A DNA stretch of 64,000 nt from Rachicladosporium sp. CCFEE 5018. Lineage: Eukaryota; Ascomycota; Dothideomycetes; Cladosporiales; Cladosporiaceae. The notes beneath the pieces were generated by a model. That model was given only the letters and a program-made list of their open reading frames with translations, did not search any database and had not been told where the DNA came from. Below, piece by piece: positions 9,640 to 18,625 of this stretch (its first letter is position 1; the number at the start of each line of letters is the position of its first letter). Made by a program: the position numbers and the translations under genes. The stretch is from the NCBI GenBank assembly GCA_002077045.2, contig KZ111153.1, forward strand, positions 850,313 to 914,312, in the 5' to 3' direction.

Positions 9640-10407
9640 TCATTCGTCGTCTGGCGGCATCTCGTCTTCAATGTACTTCAGCAGCGTGACTCTCATCTCA
9701 GTCGTATCATTCCCTCGTAGCACATCGCTCACAAACCGTACGTCCACTTGCATCTGAACCTGTGAATTCCTGTCAGTACCGCTCTAGACCCTCCTCGCCA
9801 TGGCAAGAAGCAACTTACCATTTCTAACGCCCCCCTCAACACCCCACAAAGTATATTACTGTACCACAGCTCCTCCTGACTTCTCCCATCATCCGGCAAC
9901 TCCACGAAATCCGCCAACGGATTCTCCTCAAAGACCAACCCAAAGCTCTTCCCATCGCTGCTCCACCCACTCACAATCGGCGTGATATTCAAGAAAATCT
10001 TGAACCCAGTCTTGCTGATCACTTCAGCCGTCTCTCGCAGATTCTGGCAAGCGCCGGTGTTGGATTTGGCGAGGAAGTCTTCTACCAAGCGTAGCCCGAT
10101 GTTGTAGCCCATACGGTCTAGCTCGGCGTTCACGGCGGCGTAGTCTGTGGAGCTGGTGGTGTTGGGGAGGAGCAGGTCGCGGCAGAGGGAGGAGACTATG
10201 GTGCCGTAGGTGAGGGTGACGATTTCGGTGTTGATTTTCTCGGTGCGGGATCTGAGGCGCTGTGAGCAGGTGTGTCTTGTGGCATGATGGGGCGGCGGGT
10301 GCTTACTTCCAGACACTGTTCTCTAATCAGCCTTCACTGTGCCATTGCTTGCAATATCGTTATTGCGCTTACTCTTCCCCAATGCGGGCTGCCTTGCTTG
10401 ATGCCAT
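9640..10407 (-). CDS. BET3 (TRAPPC3), TRAPP complex core subunit, copy A
   Basis: Four exons: 10373-10407, a 9-nt micro-exon 10307-10315, 9819-10251, and 9640-9759; introns of 57, 55 and 59 bp, all GT-AG. Spliced length is 597 nt (198 residues), the usual Bet3 size. The N terminus reads MASSKAARIGEDVWKSRTEK, followed by the Bet3 signatures LTYGTIVSSLC, MGYNIGLRLVEDFLAKS and WYSNILCGVLRGALEM, and the C terminus KYIEDEMPPDDE. Bet3 is the core of TRAPP complexes, which tether ER-derived vesicles at the Golgi and activate Ypt1; a Cys in its hydrophobic pocket is normally acylated. The micro-exon encodes the Val-Trp region and is needed to keep frame. Confidence 0.92.
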
Positions 10408-10897
10408 TGTCGCCAACAGCACTTTCCAGCAGTCTCAGCGATCCAAGTTCACTTCCCTCATCTCTCCCTGCGTATGTAACTGGCGTGATGCTCGGGATAG
10501 GTATCGTCAATGGCAGACAGTGTGCGTTTGGACACATTTATGCAGATGTCCCATGATGGATTATCATTACCCCAGATTCCCCCACGTGGCGCAAGGTTGG
10601 CACCGCTGCTACCGAAAGCCTACGAGCAAAAGTTGAGCGCGAGCTTCACGATTCGAGGTCCAAGCGAGTAACGGGCACTGCCAATCGCGAACAACCAAAT
10701 ATACTTCTTGAGCCCCTCAGTAGCCTCGGGTCGCCACTGGAATCTCTCGCAACTCGACCAGTGGACCAAGTGGGAGATCGTCACAGCGATATAGCAAGAT
10801 CTATCAGGAACCAGGAACCACTTTCCCCCGATCAGGAACACCTGGAAGTGATAGAGACAGCATCACTACCATAGCCTTGATCATAGGCAATAGTGAG
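10408..10897. promoter_or_regulatory. Divergent promoter region BET3 / U5-40K, copy A
   Basis: 490 bp between divergent starts. Very similar to 25,718-26,207 in copy B. Frames seen here are not supported by family matches. I could not assign a specific site. Confidence 0.45.
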
Positions 10898-12095
10898 ATG
10901 TCGGCGGAAAAGCGGTCAGCGACCTTCGGCAGCTCGCAGCTGGTGAAGCGAGCGCGACCAGACGCCAACGGCAATGAGGTTGCGAAAGTCAATGGTGGTG
11001 GCAGTGATGCACTCATATACGGGGTAAGCTTGTCCCGTTCAAGTCCACATATTTGGCATTGAAGCTAAAGACACTATTGCAAGGCCACGTGACTGATCTG
11101 TCGGTATGGGTAGGGCGGCAGAGCATCAGGATTGCAAGCATCCGTGATGGAGATGACGGGTAGGATACATGAAATCCTTACAGGAGACAACGAGCTGACA
11201 CAACCCAGGCCACAGCGCAGAAATCTTCGCCGCCCGCTTCTCACCTTCTGGCGCCCACATCGCCTCAGCCGGCGCAGACCGCGACATCCTGCTCTGGCAC
11301 TCGTCTGGTGACTGCGCCAACTATGGAACCCTGGTAGGCCACAAGTCTGCAGTACTAGACCTCCACTGGTCACGCGACAGCCAAGTCATCTACTCCGCAA
11401 GCGCAGACATGCACATAGCCTCCTGGAACGTTGAAACCGGCGAGCGAATACGGCGGCACGCCGGCCATGAGGAAGTCATCAACTGCATAGACGTGAGTAA
11501 ACGCGGGGAGGAGTTCATTATCAGCGGGAGTGATGACGGGTACATCGGTACCTGGGACCCGAGGGCGAAAAACGCGATGGATTTCATCGAGACGGAGTAT
11601 CCGGTGACCGCTGTTGCGCTGGCGGAGGCGGGCAATGAGCTCTACTCCGGAGGCATAGACAATGATATCCGCGTCTGGGATCTGCGAATGAAGAAGGAGA
11701 TCTACACCCTCAAAGGCCATGCCGATACGATCACATCACTATCCGTGTCGCCCGACTCGCAGTCCTTGCTTTCTAACAGCCACGACAACACAGCGCGCAC
11801 ATGGGACATCCGACCCTTCGCTCCTCCAGATCGCGCCGTCAGGGTCTTCGATGGGGCACAGTCAGGCGTGGAGAGGAATCTAATTCGAGCCTGCTGGGAT
11901 AGTGAAGGCACGAGAGTGGCTGCTGGAGGCGGCGATGGCACAGCTACGGTGTGGAATGCGAGCTCAGGAAAGATTCTGCAGAAGCTGCCGGGGCATAAGG
12001 GCACGGTGAACGATGTCAGGATCTCGCCAGATGGGACTTTGATCCTGACGGCGAGCACAGATCGGAGGATGTTGTTGGGGGAATTGCCGAGATGA
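10898..12095 (+). CDS. U5 snRNP 40 kDa WD40 protein (SNRNP40/Spf38-like), copy A
   Basis: Three exons 10898-11023, 11114-11159 and 11209-12095, giving 352 residues. After a basic N-terminal leader, the segment ASGLQASVMEMTG leads into seven WD40 repeats, starting GHSAEIFAARFSPSG. Repeat ends such as ILLWHSSGDC, IRVWDLRMKKE and ARTWDIRPFAP, and the phrase GGIDNDIRVWDLR, are characteristic of the U5-40K family. The protein belongs to the U5 snRNP / tri-snRNP and contacts Prp8 in the spliceosome. The first acceptor (GGGTAG) is not strong but is the one that keeps frame. Copy B is almost identical. Confidence 0.88.
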
Positions 12096-12355
12096 GAGTG
12101 GCAGAGTTTGAGCGTAATGCGCAGCCGCTTCAATCACACAAGGGACTGAACATCTGAGCAAGATCCTGCCGGGCCAAGCCCAAGAGAACTGTACACAGTC
12201 CACGGAACCCAGCAGATGCGCTCTAGCCGGAGAAGGAGAGCTGTGTCAAATGCACCGGTCGAAAGGACGGTTACGGCAAAGCTCGTTGACAAGGAGAGTC
12301 GGGCGCAATGTGTAACATGGAATAGTCGTGGTCAGAGACAAAACACAAAAGATCG

Positions 12356-12762
12356 CTATGATTTCTCAAAGAACCTATTCCCCGGCCTCGGCAGACCCAA
12401 ATGCTCCCTCAACGTCTTCCCCTCACACTCCTTCCGCAAGATCCCCCGTTTCTGCAATTCCGGCACCAACCTCTCAGTCACATCATCCAGTCCCTGCGGT
12501 AGGTAGGGAAACACGACCGTGAACCCATCGCACGCCTCCTCGTCAAGCCAAGTCTTCATCTCCTCTGCGATCGCGCCGGGCTCACCGACGAAAGCTAGGC
12601 CGCTGTACCCGCCGAATCTCTGCGCTAGTTGGCGGACTGTGAGGTTCTCTGAAGCAGCAAATCGCTCATTCGTCGATCGGGCGGTGAGCATGGAGATCGT
12701 CGATGGCAAAGCAGTCGGCAGCGCACCATTGTCGTCGAAGCCGGAGGCGTCCGTCTCCAGCA
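12356..12762 (-). pseudogene. FMN-dependent monooxygenase (NtaA/SnaA/DszA type), truncated remnant, copy A
   Basis: Only the C-terminal ~135 residues survive. From the stop at 12,356 leftward the frame matches copy B (AQRFGGYSGLAFVGEP, FTVVFPYLPQGLDDV, EHLGLPRPGNRFFEKS). Homology fades from about 12,640 and ends near 12,762, where unrelated sequence begins. The missing part holds the start codon and most of the flavin-binding barrel, so the remnant cannot be functional. It overlaps, antisense, the start of the hypothetical frame at 12,690. Confidence 0.85.
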
Positions 12763-13583
12763 CCAGCAACTTCGACTTCACTGGTCTCGCAGACATCTTG
12801 GAGAAAAAGGGCTACATCCTTTCTCAGATCGTCAATCACATCGTCTTCCTCCGTGACATCTTGGGGACAGATCCTGCTGAATGGGTCAACTTTCGCCACT
12901 ACGAGCTGACCTATGGCGACGTACATACTTCGGAAGTCCATCACCTCCTCCATTGGCCCCCTGCAAAACCCACGCTTGCAGACTATGGCTCACTTGACTG
13001 GACGGGCAGCTACTCGTTGGGCCTAGTATCCCGCATGTTTCCCGAATACTGCAAACACTCCGCCTCAGACCTATACTGCAAATGGGAACTGATTTACACG
13101 GAAGATGGCCAGCGAAAGACCAACGATCAGATCTATGGAAACAGCCCGCTGCTTCCATGTCAATTCCGACGTGTCAAGGCCGAAGTCAAGATGAGCGCCG
13201 CTGTAGTCTTCGTCGTGTATGGCAAGCCAGCTGAGGCGTGGTTCGTTGCTGAGTTCGGGATCACAAGTGTTGTCAGCGGTCGAAGTACCTTTACTCTCAA
13301 TGGTTCAAGTACTCTTCGCACGGCGTTCTTTCTTCCGCACCCTAAGCATGTGCAGAGGTGGGCTACACGTGAGAGAGTACAGCAGGTAGTCGAAACACTT
13401 GAGACTCTTGCGATTGAATACGACGTCAAGACCGACACCGCTGCCCTTTTGTCCCTTCACAAAGGTCTCGATGGACACGTCGCGAAGTCAGTTGTACAGC
13501 AATTGCGAAAAGTTGGTGAAGAAGTAAAGCGAAAGTCGCCTGAGGAGATTGAAGCGCGTCGTGTGGCAAATTCCAAGCGCTGA
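12690..13583 (+). CDS. Hypothetical protein of the 'VHHLLHWPPAK' family, only in copy A
   Basis: A 297-codon frame from the first ATG (12,690) to TGA at 13,581-13,583. I do not recognise the family. It contains ILSQIVNHIVFLRDIL, VHHLLHWPPAKPTLADYG, a middle region rich in beta-type residues (SAAVVFVVYGKPAEAWFV), and a charged helical C terminus (KKVGEEVKRKSPEE-like). No signal peptide or membrane segment. The frame stays open through the TGA for another 64 codons into a Zn2Cys6 domain, so the true gene may have been longer. Start uncertain: the frame is open upstream without ATG, over the antisense monooxygenase remnant. It lies on the segment that replaces copy B DNA; related relics lie between K2 and K3 in both copies. 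Confidence 0.5.
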   Translation: MEIVDGKAVGSAPLSSKPEASVSSTSNFDFTGLADILEKKGYILSQIVNHIVFLRDILGTDPAEWVNFRHYELTYGDVHTSEVHHLLHWPPAKPTLADYGSLDWTGSYSLGLVSRMFPEYCKHSASDLYCKWELIYTEDGQRKTNDQIYGNSPLLPCQFRRVKAEVKMSAAVVFVVYGKPAEAWFVAEFGITSVVSGRSTFTLNGSSTLRTAFFLPHPKHVQRWATRERVQQVVETLETLAIEYDVKTDTAALLSLHKGLDGHVAKSVVQQLRKVGEEVKRKSPEEIEARRVANSKR

Positions 13584-13954
13584 ATCGAAACCGCCAGAGT
13601 CAAAAGGCTTCATTTGACTGAAGAAGCGGATGCTGGTAATGAGATTGCAATTGCGGAAAAGGAACGGGTACGGGCACAGCGGAGAGCCAAGAAGGAGCGC
13701 CTTCGGGCGAGAAGAAGTGATGCTATGGCTGCCCGTCCACCGGGTGTGAGTTGTGAGAAGTGCAGATTGAGGAAGGTGAGTAATGTTGTATGCCTTCAGG
13801 AGTAATGTGCAAGTGCTGACCTCGATATTAGGTCGTGTGCGACAGAGCTCAGCCATCGTGCGAATGGTGCACTCGCAACGATCATGTGTGCGAGTATGAC
13901 CACGACAGAGAGAGGCGTGGTCGAGCCGTCACCTGTCAGCGGGAAACGTGCTGA
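13584..13954 (+). pseudogene. Zn(II)2Cys6 DNA-binding domain at the 3' end of the preceding frame
   Basis: Continues in the same frame as the hypothetical ORF after its TGA. It encodes a basic stretch (RVRAQRRAKKERLRARR), then, across a 56 bp intron (13776-13831, GTGAGT...ATTAG), CEKCRLRKVVCDRAQPSCEW and then CTRNDHVCEYD. The cysteine spacing C-X2-C-X6-C-X6-C-X2-C-X6-C fits a fungal binuclear zinc cluster. The frame ends at 13,952-13,954, only about 20 residues after the last Cys. Alternatives: a separate 57-residue protein from ATG 13,725, or the C-terminal zinc cluster of a longer factor now cut by one nonsense codon. I favour the latter. Confidence 0.55.
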
Positions 13955-14263
13955 AGTGTGAACGTCATGTGGGAAGGAAATGTAGGATACGCACGCAGCT
14001 GCATTATGTTCGCTATATGGGTTGCAACCGTGGAAAGAAGCTGGAGGGCAAAGTCTGGAGAGTTCGCTACTATGACGCTTTATTTAGCTACCTTATGTGT
14101 GATAACGTACCGAACCTCGGCTCGAAACAAGGTTTCCCTAACGGGAGTGTTTGGTGGTAGCGTGTTTTGTGATTCTCAAGTCTCTTTATAGAGTTGATCT
14201 GGACTGCGTTTTGTTCAGCTTCCCTGTGGGAATCCTTGCGGCTATGTTCGCACAATCGATAAC
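13955..14263. other. 3' edge of the replaced segment and promoter of the type II membrane protein gene, copy A
   Basis: Up to about 14,110 the sequence is unique to copy A and shows no gene. From about 14,111 homology with copy B (from about 29,441) resumes abruptly and continues into the coding region, marking the right boundary of the replacement. Confidence 0.7.
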
Positions 14264-15296
14264 ATGCTGATGAAGGGCAATGCCCGCGTGGCTGTCGTCG
14301 CGGGAACTCTCATCTCGCTGACACTGGTTGGCCTGTTGTTTATCGCGCCGCTGGACGATGCATCGCACGCCCTCAGAAAGCTGGGGAATCCTTTCAAACA
14401 TGCGCCCTCTGCCACCGTGACGCAGGTCTTTGGCGATGCGACTTGGACAGAGATAAGCGCGACAGCCACGCCGAAGCCAGCCCAGGACGATCATGACGCT
14501 GGCGATGACAACGACGAAGAGGATGTTGACGATGACCAGGTATGGCATCCCGCTGGCCACCTCCCGGCTGCCCAGCAGAAGGCATCAGACGAGGCCATGG
14601 CTCTCGAGCACATCCGTCTGGTAACTAACACCACTCTGCGACGAAATGGGACATTCTTTCCCATAGTGTTCCCTGGCCAGAGGAGCTACAACCCTAACAT
14701 CATCCCTCATCCATCGCATGAAGATACATATATTATTGTGGCTCAGCGCGACAAGAGAGACGACGATGAGCTGATATTCTACTCTGCACTCTTCTGCGAA
14801 GCCATGTTCTTCGACGGAGAGCTGATCTGCATCAAGCCACCCTTGATCCTACCGATCCAGAGCACTACTACAGATGCCTGCGAAGGCTCCAAATGGGAAG
14901 AGGCTCGCGAATGGATAGGACCTCACGATACGCGTATCTTCTATGGCGTCCACGGTCACCCCTACGCGATGTTCTCTTCCCAGGCTGAGCACCACTGTTT
15001 CGGCGAATGGCTGCAACGCCTGGACAGATTGATGCCATGGCTCCCAGGACCCTCAACCTACACCAATGATTCCTTCTTCCGCGCGACAGACCTGAAAAGG
15101 CCTCCGCCGTTCGGCGCGATGGAGAAGAACTGGTTCGTCTTCTGGGATCGCAACAACCAATCTTATCTCCACTACGACGTCTTCCCCTCGCGCACCTTCG
15201 CCAAGCTCGATCGCGACGGCAGTGTCGGCGAGGACCTGTCTCATCTCGCGCTTTCCGACGCGCAATGTCTCTCAGACTACATGCCCTCGGTGAACC
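14264..15296 (+). CDS. Type II membrane protein with a lumenal propeller-like domain, copy A, cut by the gap
   Basis: The first 344 codons of the protein described in full at 29,595-31,082; the rest is lost in the N gap. It has the same short cytosolic N terminus, a single hydrophobic anchor (VAVVAGTLISLTLVGLLFIA), an acidic linker, and the region containing MEKNWFVFWDRNNQSYLHYD. Only a few residues differ from copy B (for example VTNTTLR for TTNITLR). No disabling change is seen in the visible part. Confidence 0.85.
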
Positions 15297-15396
15297 NNNN
15301 NNNNNNNNNNNNNNNNNNNNNNNNNNNNNNNNNNNNNNNNNNNNNNNNNNNNNNNNNNNNNNNNNNNNNNNNNNNNNNNNNNNNNNNNNNNNNNNN
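15297..15396. other. Assembly gap (100 N)
   Basis: Exactly 100 unknown bases, the usual placeholder for a gap of unknown size. It interrupts the type II membrane protein gene of copy A on the left and the 3' end of the acyl-CoA dehydrogenase gene of copy B on the right. Any reading frame that runs through it is an artefact. Confidence 0.99.
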
Positions 15397-16587
15397 AAGT
15401 CCTCCCCGGCTTCCTTCTTCCGCGCGGCGTTGTAGACGAGTGCTCGCGCGGCGCAGATCTCGGTGTATGCCTGCGCGAGCTGGAATTGCATGCCCTGGAA
15501 TTCGCCGACGAGGCTGCCGAATTGCTTGCGGTCGTTCCAGACGTACTTTGCTGCGTTGCTGAAAGCTCCGAGTGCTAGGCCAGTCATTTGTGCTGCGATA
15601 CCAATGCGACCTTCGTTCAGGAGACCGATGGCGTACTTGTAGCCGTGACCTTCCTCACCGAGCAGATTGCCATGCGGCACATCCACATCATCGAAGTTCA
15701 GCACGCATGTCGACGAAGCCTTGATACCGAGCTTCTTTTCCTTCTTCGCGATCGTCAATCCCTTCGTATCTTTGTCCATGACAAATGCCGTGATCCCCTT
15801 ATACCCCTTCTCCGGCGCCAGATTCGCAAACACAATGAAGAATCCTGCTTCCATACTATTCGTAATCCACATTTTGCTCCCGTTGATCCTGTACCCATCC
15901 GCCGTCTTCTCCGCCCTCGTCTTCAACGCGAAGGCGTCTGAACCTGACGCGGGCTCGCTCAAGCAAAAGCTGCCCACAGTATTGGTCGCAAGTTTCGGCA
16001 GCCACTTCTTCCGACTCTCCTCAGTCCCATACTTCAACACCGCCGTATTGACCAGCGTGTTATGCACATCCACCATGACACTCACACTCGGATCGACCTT
16101 CGCTAGCTCCTCGATCCCCACAATCGCCGCCGTGAAATTCATGCCCGCGCCACCGTACTTCTCCGGGATCTCGATCCCCATCAGACCCTGCTCGAAGGCT
16201 TTCTCGATTATTGCCGGGTCCATCTTCTCGGCTTCATCCATTTCGCGGACTTTGGGAAGGATGTCTTCGTTGGCAAATTTGGAGACAGAGTCGGCCATTG
16301 CTTGCTCGAGGTCGCTGAAGTGCGTTATGGGGGTTGGGAGCATGGTTGAGAGATCGTAGGGGGCGCCTTCGGTTGTGATGTTGTCGGTGTCGTAGCGGAG
16401 GGTGGGGGTGCTGGAGAGGCATCGCGAGCTGTACTGAGATTAGTTACAATGTTGGATAGTGACTTGAAATGCGGTATGCGTACTTTGCGATCCTCTTGGG
16501 TACTGCTGTGCGACTTGCTGGGACTCGGACTGTGGAGGAGGCGGCTACCCTTACAAGAGGCCGGACGGTGCGCACGAATGAAGCCAT
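15397..16587 (-). CDS. Short/branched-chain acyl-CoA dehydrogenase, mitochondrial (copy B, 3' end in gap)
   Basis: Same structure as copy A: exon 1 16484-16587, intron 16429-16483, exon 2 from 16428 into the gap. About 378 residues are visible, ending shortly after ALVYNAARKKEAGED. The presequence, the FAD-contact segment and LLNEGRIGIAAQMTGLALGA are intact. Sequence on the other side of the Ns is the opposite strand of another gene and must not be joined to it. Confidence 0.9.
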
Positions 16588-16957
16588 GACGGAATGGAAG
16601 AAGATGCGATGGAGAGTAGAAAACGAAGACTGCGTGTCTGATTACCAAGGAAAATTTGTTGTATTCGTCTCGCGACCTACAAGACTTCTACATGCACAAT
16701 GCAATCGTCAACATGTGAAAGATCACTCCGGCTGCACGAGGCTCAAGGTGCAGCCGAGGTCAGATCGGTGACGCCGGACCGCCGTTTCCGGCCAAACTCA
16801 GTGAAGCTTGGCATCAATGTCGGCGATGTTCTGAACGAAGTTATGCAGCACTCGTCGCGCCAAACAGGAATACGGAGAGCAAAAGTAGAATCGCTTTAAG
16901 TCATAGCGAGCGAATGGTCCTTGCATACGAAGCATGTAGTACCTACGTCCGGCAGCA
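16588..16957. promoter_or_regulatory. Shared divergent promoter region, acyl-CoA dehydrogenase / NPR2 (copy B)
   Basis: 370 bp, the same length as in copy A and with only scattered substitutions. No assigned sites, no gene. Confidence 0.5.
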
Positions 16958-18394
16958 ATGCTGCACGCTATATTCTACGCCCGATTCCACCCCGAGCGAG
17001 GACCGGAGCTCTTCTCGCAATGGCCACCCGATCTTGCCCTCTTCCAGGGTAGCACTGGCTCGCCATCTGGACTGCTAGACTTCTCCGAGTTGTCGACGTT
17101 CCTGGTACCACCACAGGATCTCGCGAATAGGGCGTTGTCAGTATATGCAAGCGGGTACCGAGTCCTGGGCTTTCCTATCAGCCTGGAGGGCACGCGTTAC
17201 CCGCGTAACAGATTCGCATTCAATGTCTGCCTGGTCATAGAAGAGACTCTGGACCCAGCAAGGGTCAAGTCTTGGCAAGCCATCGCAGCTACGCTCGCGA
17301 AATTCATGCGCGATCTCGAGGCCAATGGCAGCACCAAAGGCATGCTCAGCCGAGAGGAAAGCATTCGAGATGCTGGAGGCGAGGAGACTGGTATTGTGGC
17401 GAAAGTGTTGAAGGGCGTCTTCGAAGATCTGAACGATTACGGCGAGTGCTGCGTCCGCGTGTCGAAGTCCCAGGTGTTGAATCTACGCTTGAGTGCGCCC
17501 GATGCTGAGCTCATCCCAACGCCGAAGGTCTGTGATCACGACGTCCCACTGTTAATCCGGTCTCTGCAATCATCTGATTACGAGAAGTTGGATCTGGTAC
17601 TTGCTCAGATCGCGCCGCATTTCAACGGTGTATCTCATGTCAAGAAGATCGCTCAGCTGGCTGACGTTCACCTCCCACTCGCTCGGAAGGCTATACGTAC
17701 CCTCGTCCGCAGTGGACATGCAATGATACTAGATATCTTCCATTTCCAGGCAGTCTATCAGCTTACTCCTGACTTCGCGTGGTTTGCCAGTGACGCCGAG
17801 ATGGTTGACGAATGCAGAGTGTACAGTACGATCGATCCCGCCGACAACATCTTTGCTCCATCCTGGGACGCGGACACGAGATCTCGCGCGACAAGGACAG
17901 GAACAATCTCGAGGACTACAGTCATCGAGTTGTACAGTGCTATTGACGGCACGATCACTGTCGCAGACTTCTGCAAAACACACGAGGTGCGACTGTACAA
18001 CATAGACGTGCGGAGGTTCTTCACTTTCGGTGTCATCAAGGGCTTCATCCGACGCAGACACAAGTATGTCATGGGCTCCAGCACTTCCAGCCCCACGGCC
18101 TGCACGTCCAATGCTGTTCGCTGGAAGCCAGAGTCAGATCCCAACAAGGCTTGGCGCGACGCAGCTTTCTCATCGGGATGGGCTACTCCTCCTGTAACCA
18201 GCCCGACGATGACAAAAGACCCATTGCCATCCGCCGAGCAAGTTCGAGACGATCTGGACGCGAGGCTAGCCAGATATCTGGTAGGGCAGCACTGCATCGA
18301 TCAGATGTGTGTTGAGCTGGGAGTGATTGAGAAGGCGATACTGGCGCGATTTCAATCCGGAGCTTTCGGTGATGTTGCGGTCGTTGTGAAATGA
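16958..18394 (+). CDS. NPR2, GATOR1/SEACIT subunit, copy B
   Basis: 478 residues, the same length as copy A, with all family features intact. It differs in blocks: NVCLVIEETLDPARVKSWQA replaces NVCLILNESLDQAWVKPWEA, and the C-terminal 120 residues carry many changes, while the middle is nearly invariant. Both versions look functional, so neither has been released from selection. Downstream is the intact K1 kinase (231 bp away). Confidence 0.92.
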   Translation: MLHAIFYARFHPERGPELFSQWPPDLALFQGSTGSPSGLLDFSELSTFLVPPQDLANRALSVYASGYRVLGFPISLEGTRYPRNRFAFNVCLVIEETLDPARVKSWQAIAATLAKFMRDLEANGSTKGMLSREESIRDAGGEETGIVAKVLKGVFEDLNDYGECCVRVSKSQVLNLRLSAPDAELIPTPKVCDHDVPLLIRSLQSSDYEKLDLVLAQIAPHFNGVSHVKKIAQLADVHLPLARKAIRTLVRSGHAMILDIFHFQAVYQLTPDFAWFASDAEMVDECRVYSTIDPADNIFAPSWDADTRSRATRTGTISRTTVIELYSAIDGTITVADFCKTHEVRLYNIDVRRFFTFGVIKGFIRRRHKYVMGSSTSSPTACTSNAVRWKPESDPNKAWRDAAFSSGWATPPVTSPTMTKDPLPSAEQVRDDLDARLARYLVGQHCIDQMCVELGVIEKAILARFQSGAFGDVAVVVK

Positions 18395-18625
18395 CAATCA
18401 CTTTGTCATACTTGGACAAAGCTGTCATGTAGCTCGACGGCGTGTTCTATTGGCATGCTTGTCTTTGTTAGACTCCTCTCACCAGTATGAAGCCGGATGC
18501 GGGTGTGCAGGATATGCAGATTTTATACAAAGGAAACCCCGACATGAGGTCTGTTACTCGACCACCGTCAAGGTCTGCGAGAGCCGAGCACGTTAATTTA
18601 TCGGCTGAACAGCACACCATCCATC

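Larger units (their letters stand above)
1..15296 (+). repeat. Copy A of a ~15 kb direct duplication
   Basis: Positions 153-15,296 align in the same orientation and gene order with 15,397-30,627; positions 1-152 extend further left than copy B. The offset is 15,244 bp at the acyl-CoA dehydrogenase, 15,310 bp at BET3 and the WD40 gene, and 15,331 bp at the right edge, so indels are few outside one replaced segment (about 12,763-14,110). Coding blocks are mostly near-identical, while several intergenic parts and gene patches are clearly diverged. Copy A carries two broken kinase genes and a truncated monooxygenase. It ends abruptly at the N gap, inside a gene. Confidence 0.95.

Noticed and set aside
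12519..12689. N-terminal extension of the hypothetical frame upstream of 12,690
   Set aside because: No ATG, and the DNA is homologous to the antisense monooxygenase coding region of copy B.
14264..15562. Plus-strand frame of the type II protein continuing past the gap
   Set aside because: Sequence after the Ns is antisense acyl-CoA dehydrogenase; the gene is treated as cut at 15,296.
14868..16343. Long minus-strand frame running through the N gap
   Set aside because: Its right part is the acyl-CoA dehydrogenase, its left part is the antisense of the type II protein; the join exists only because Ns are translated as X.
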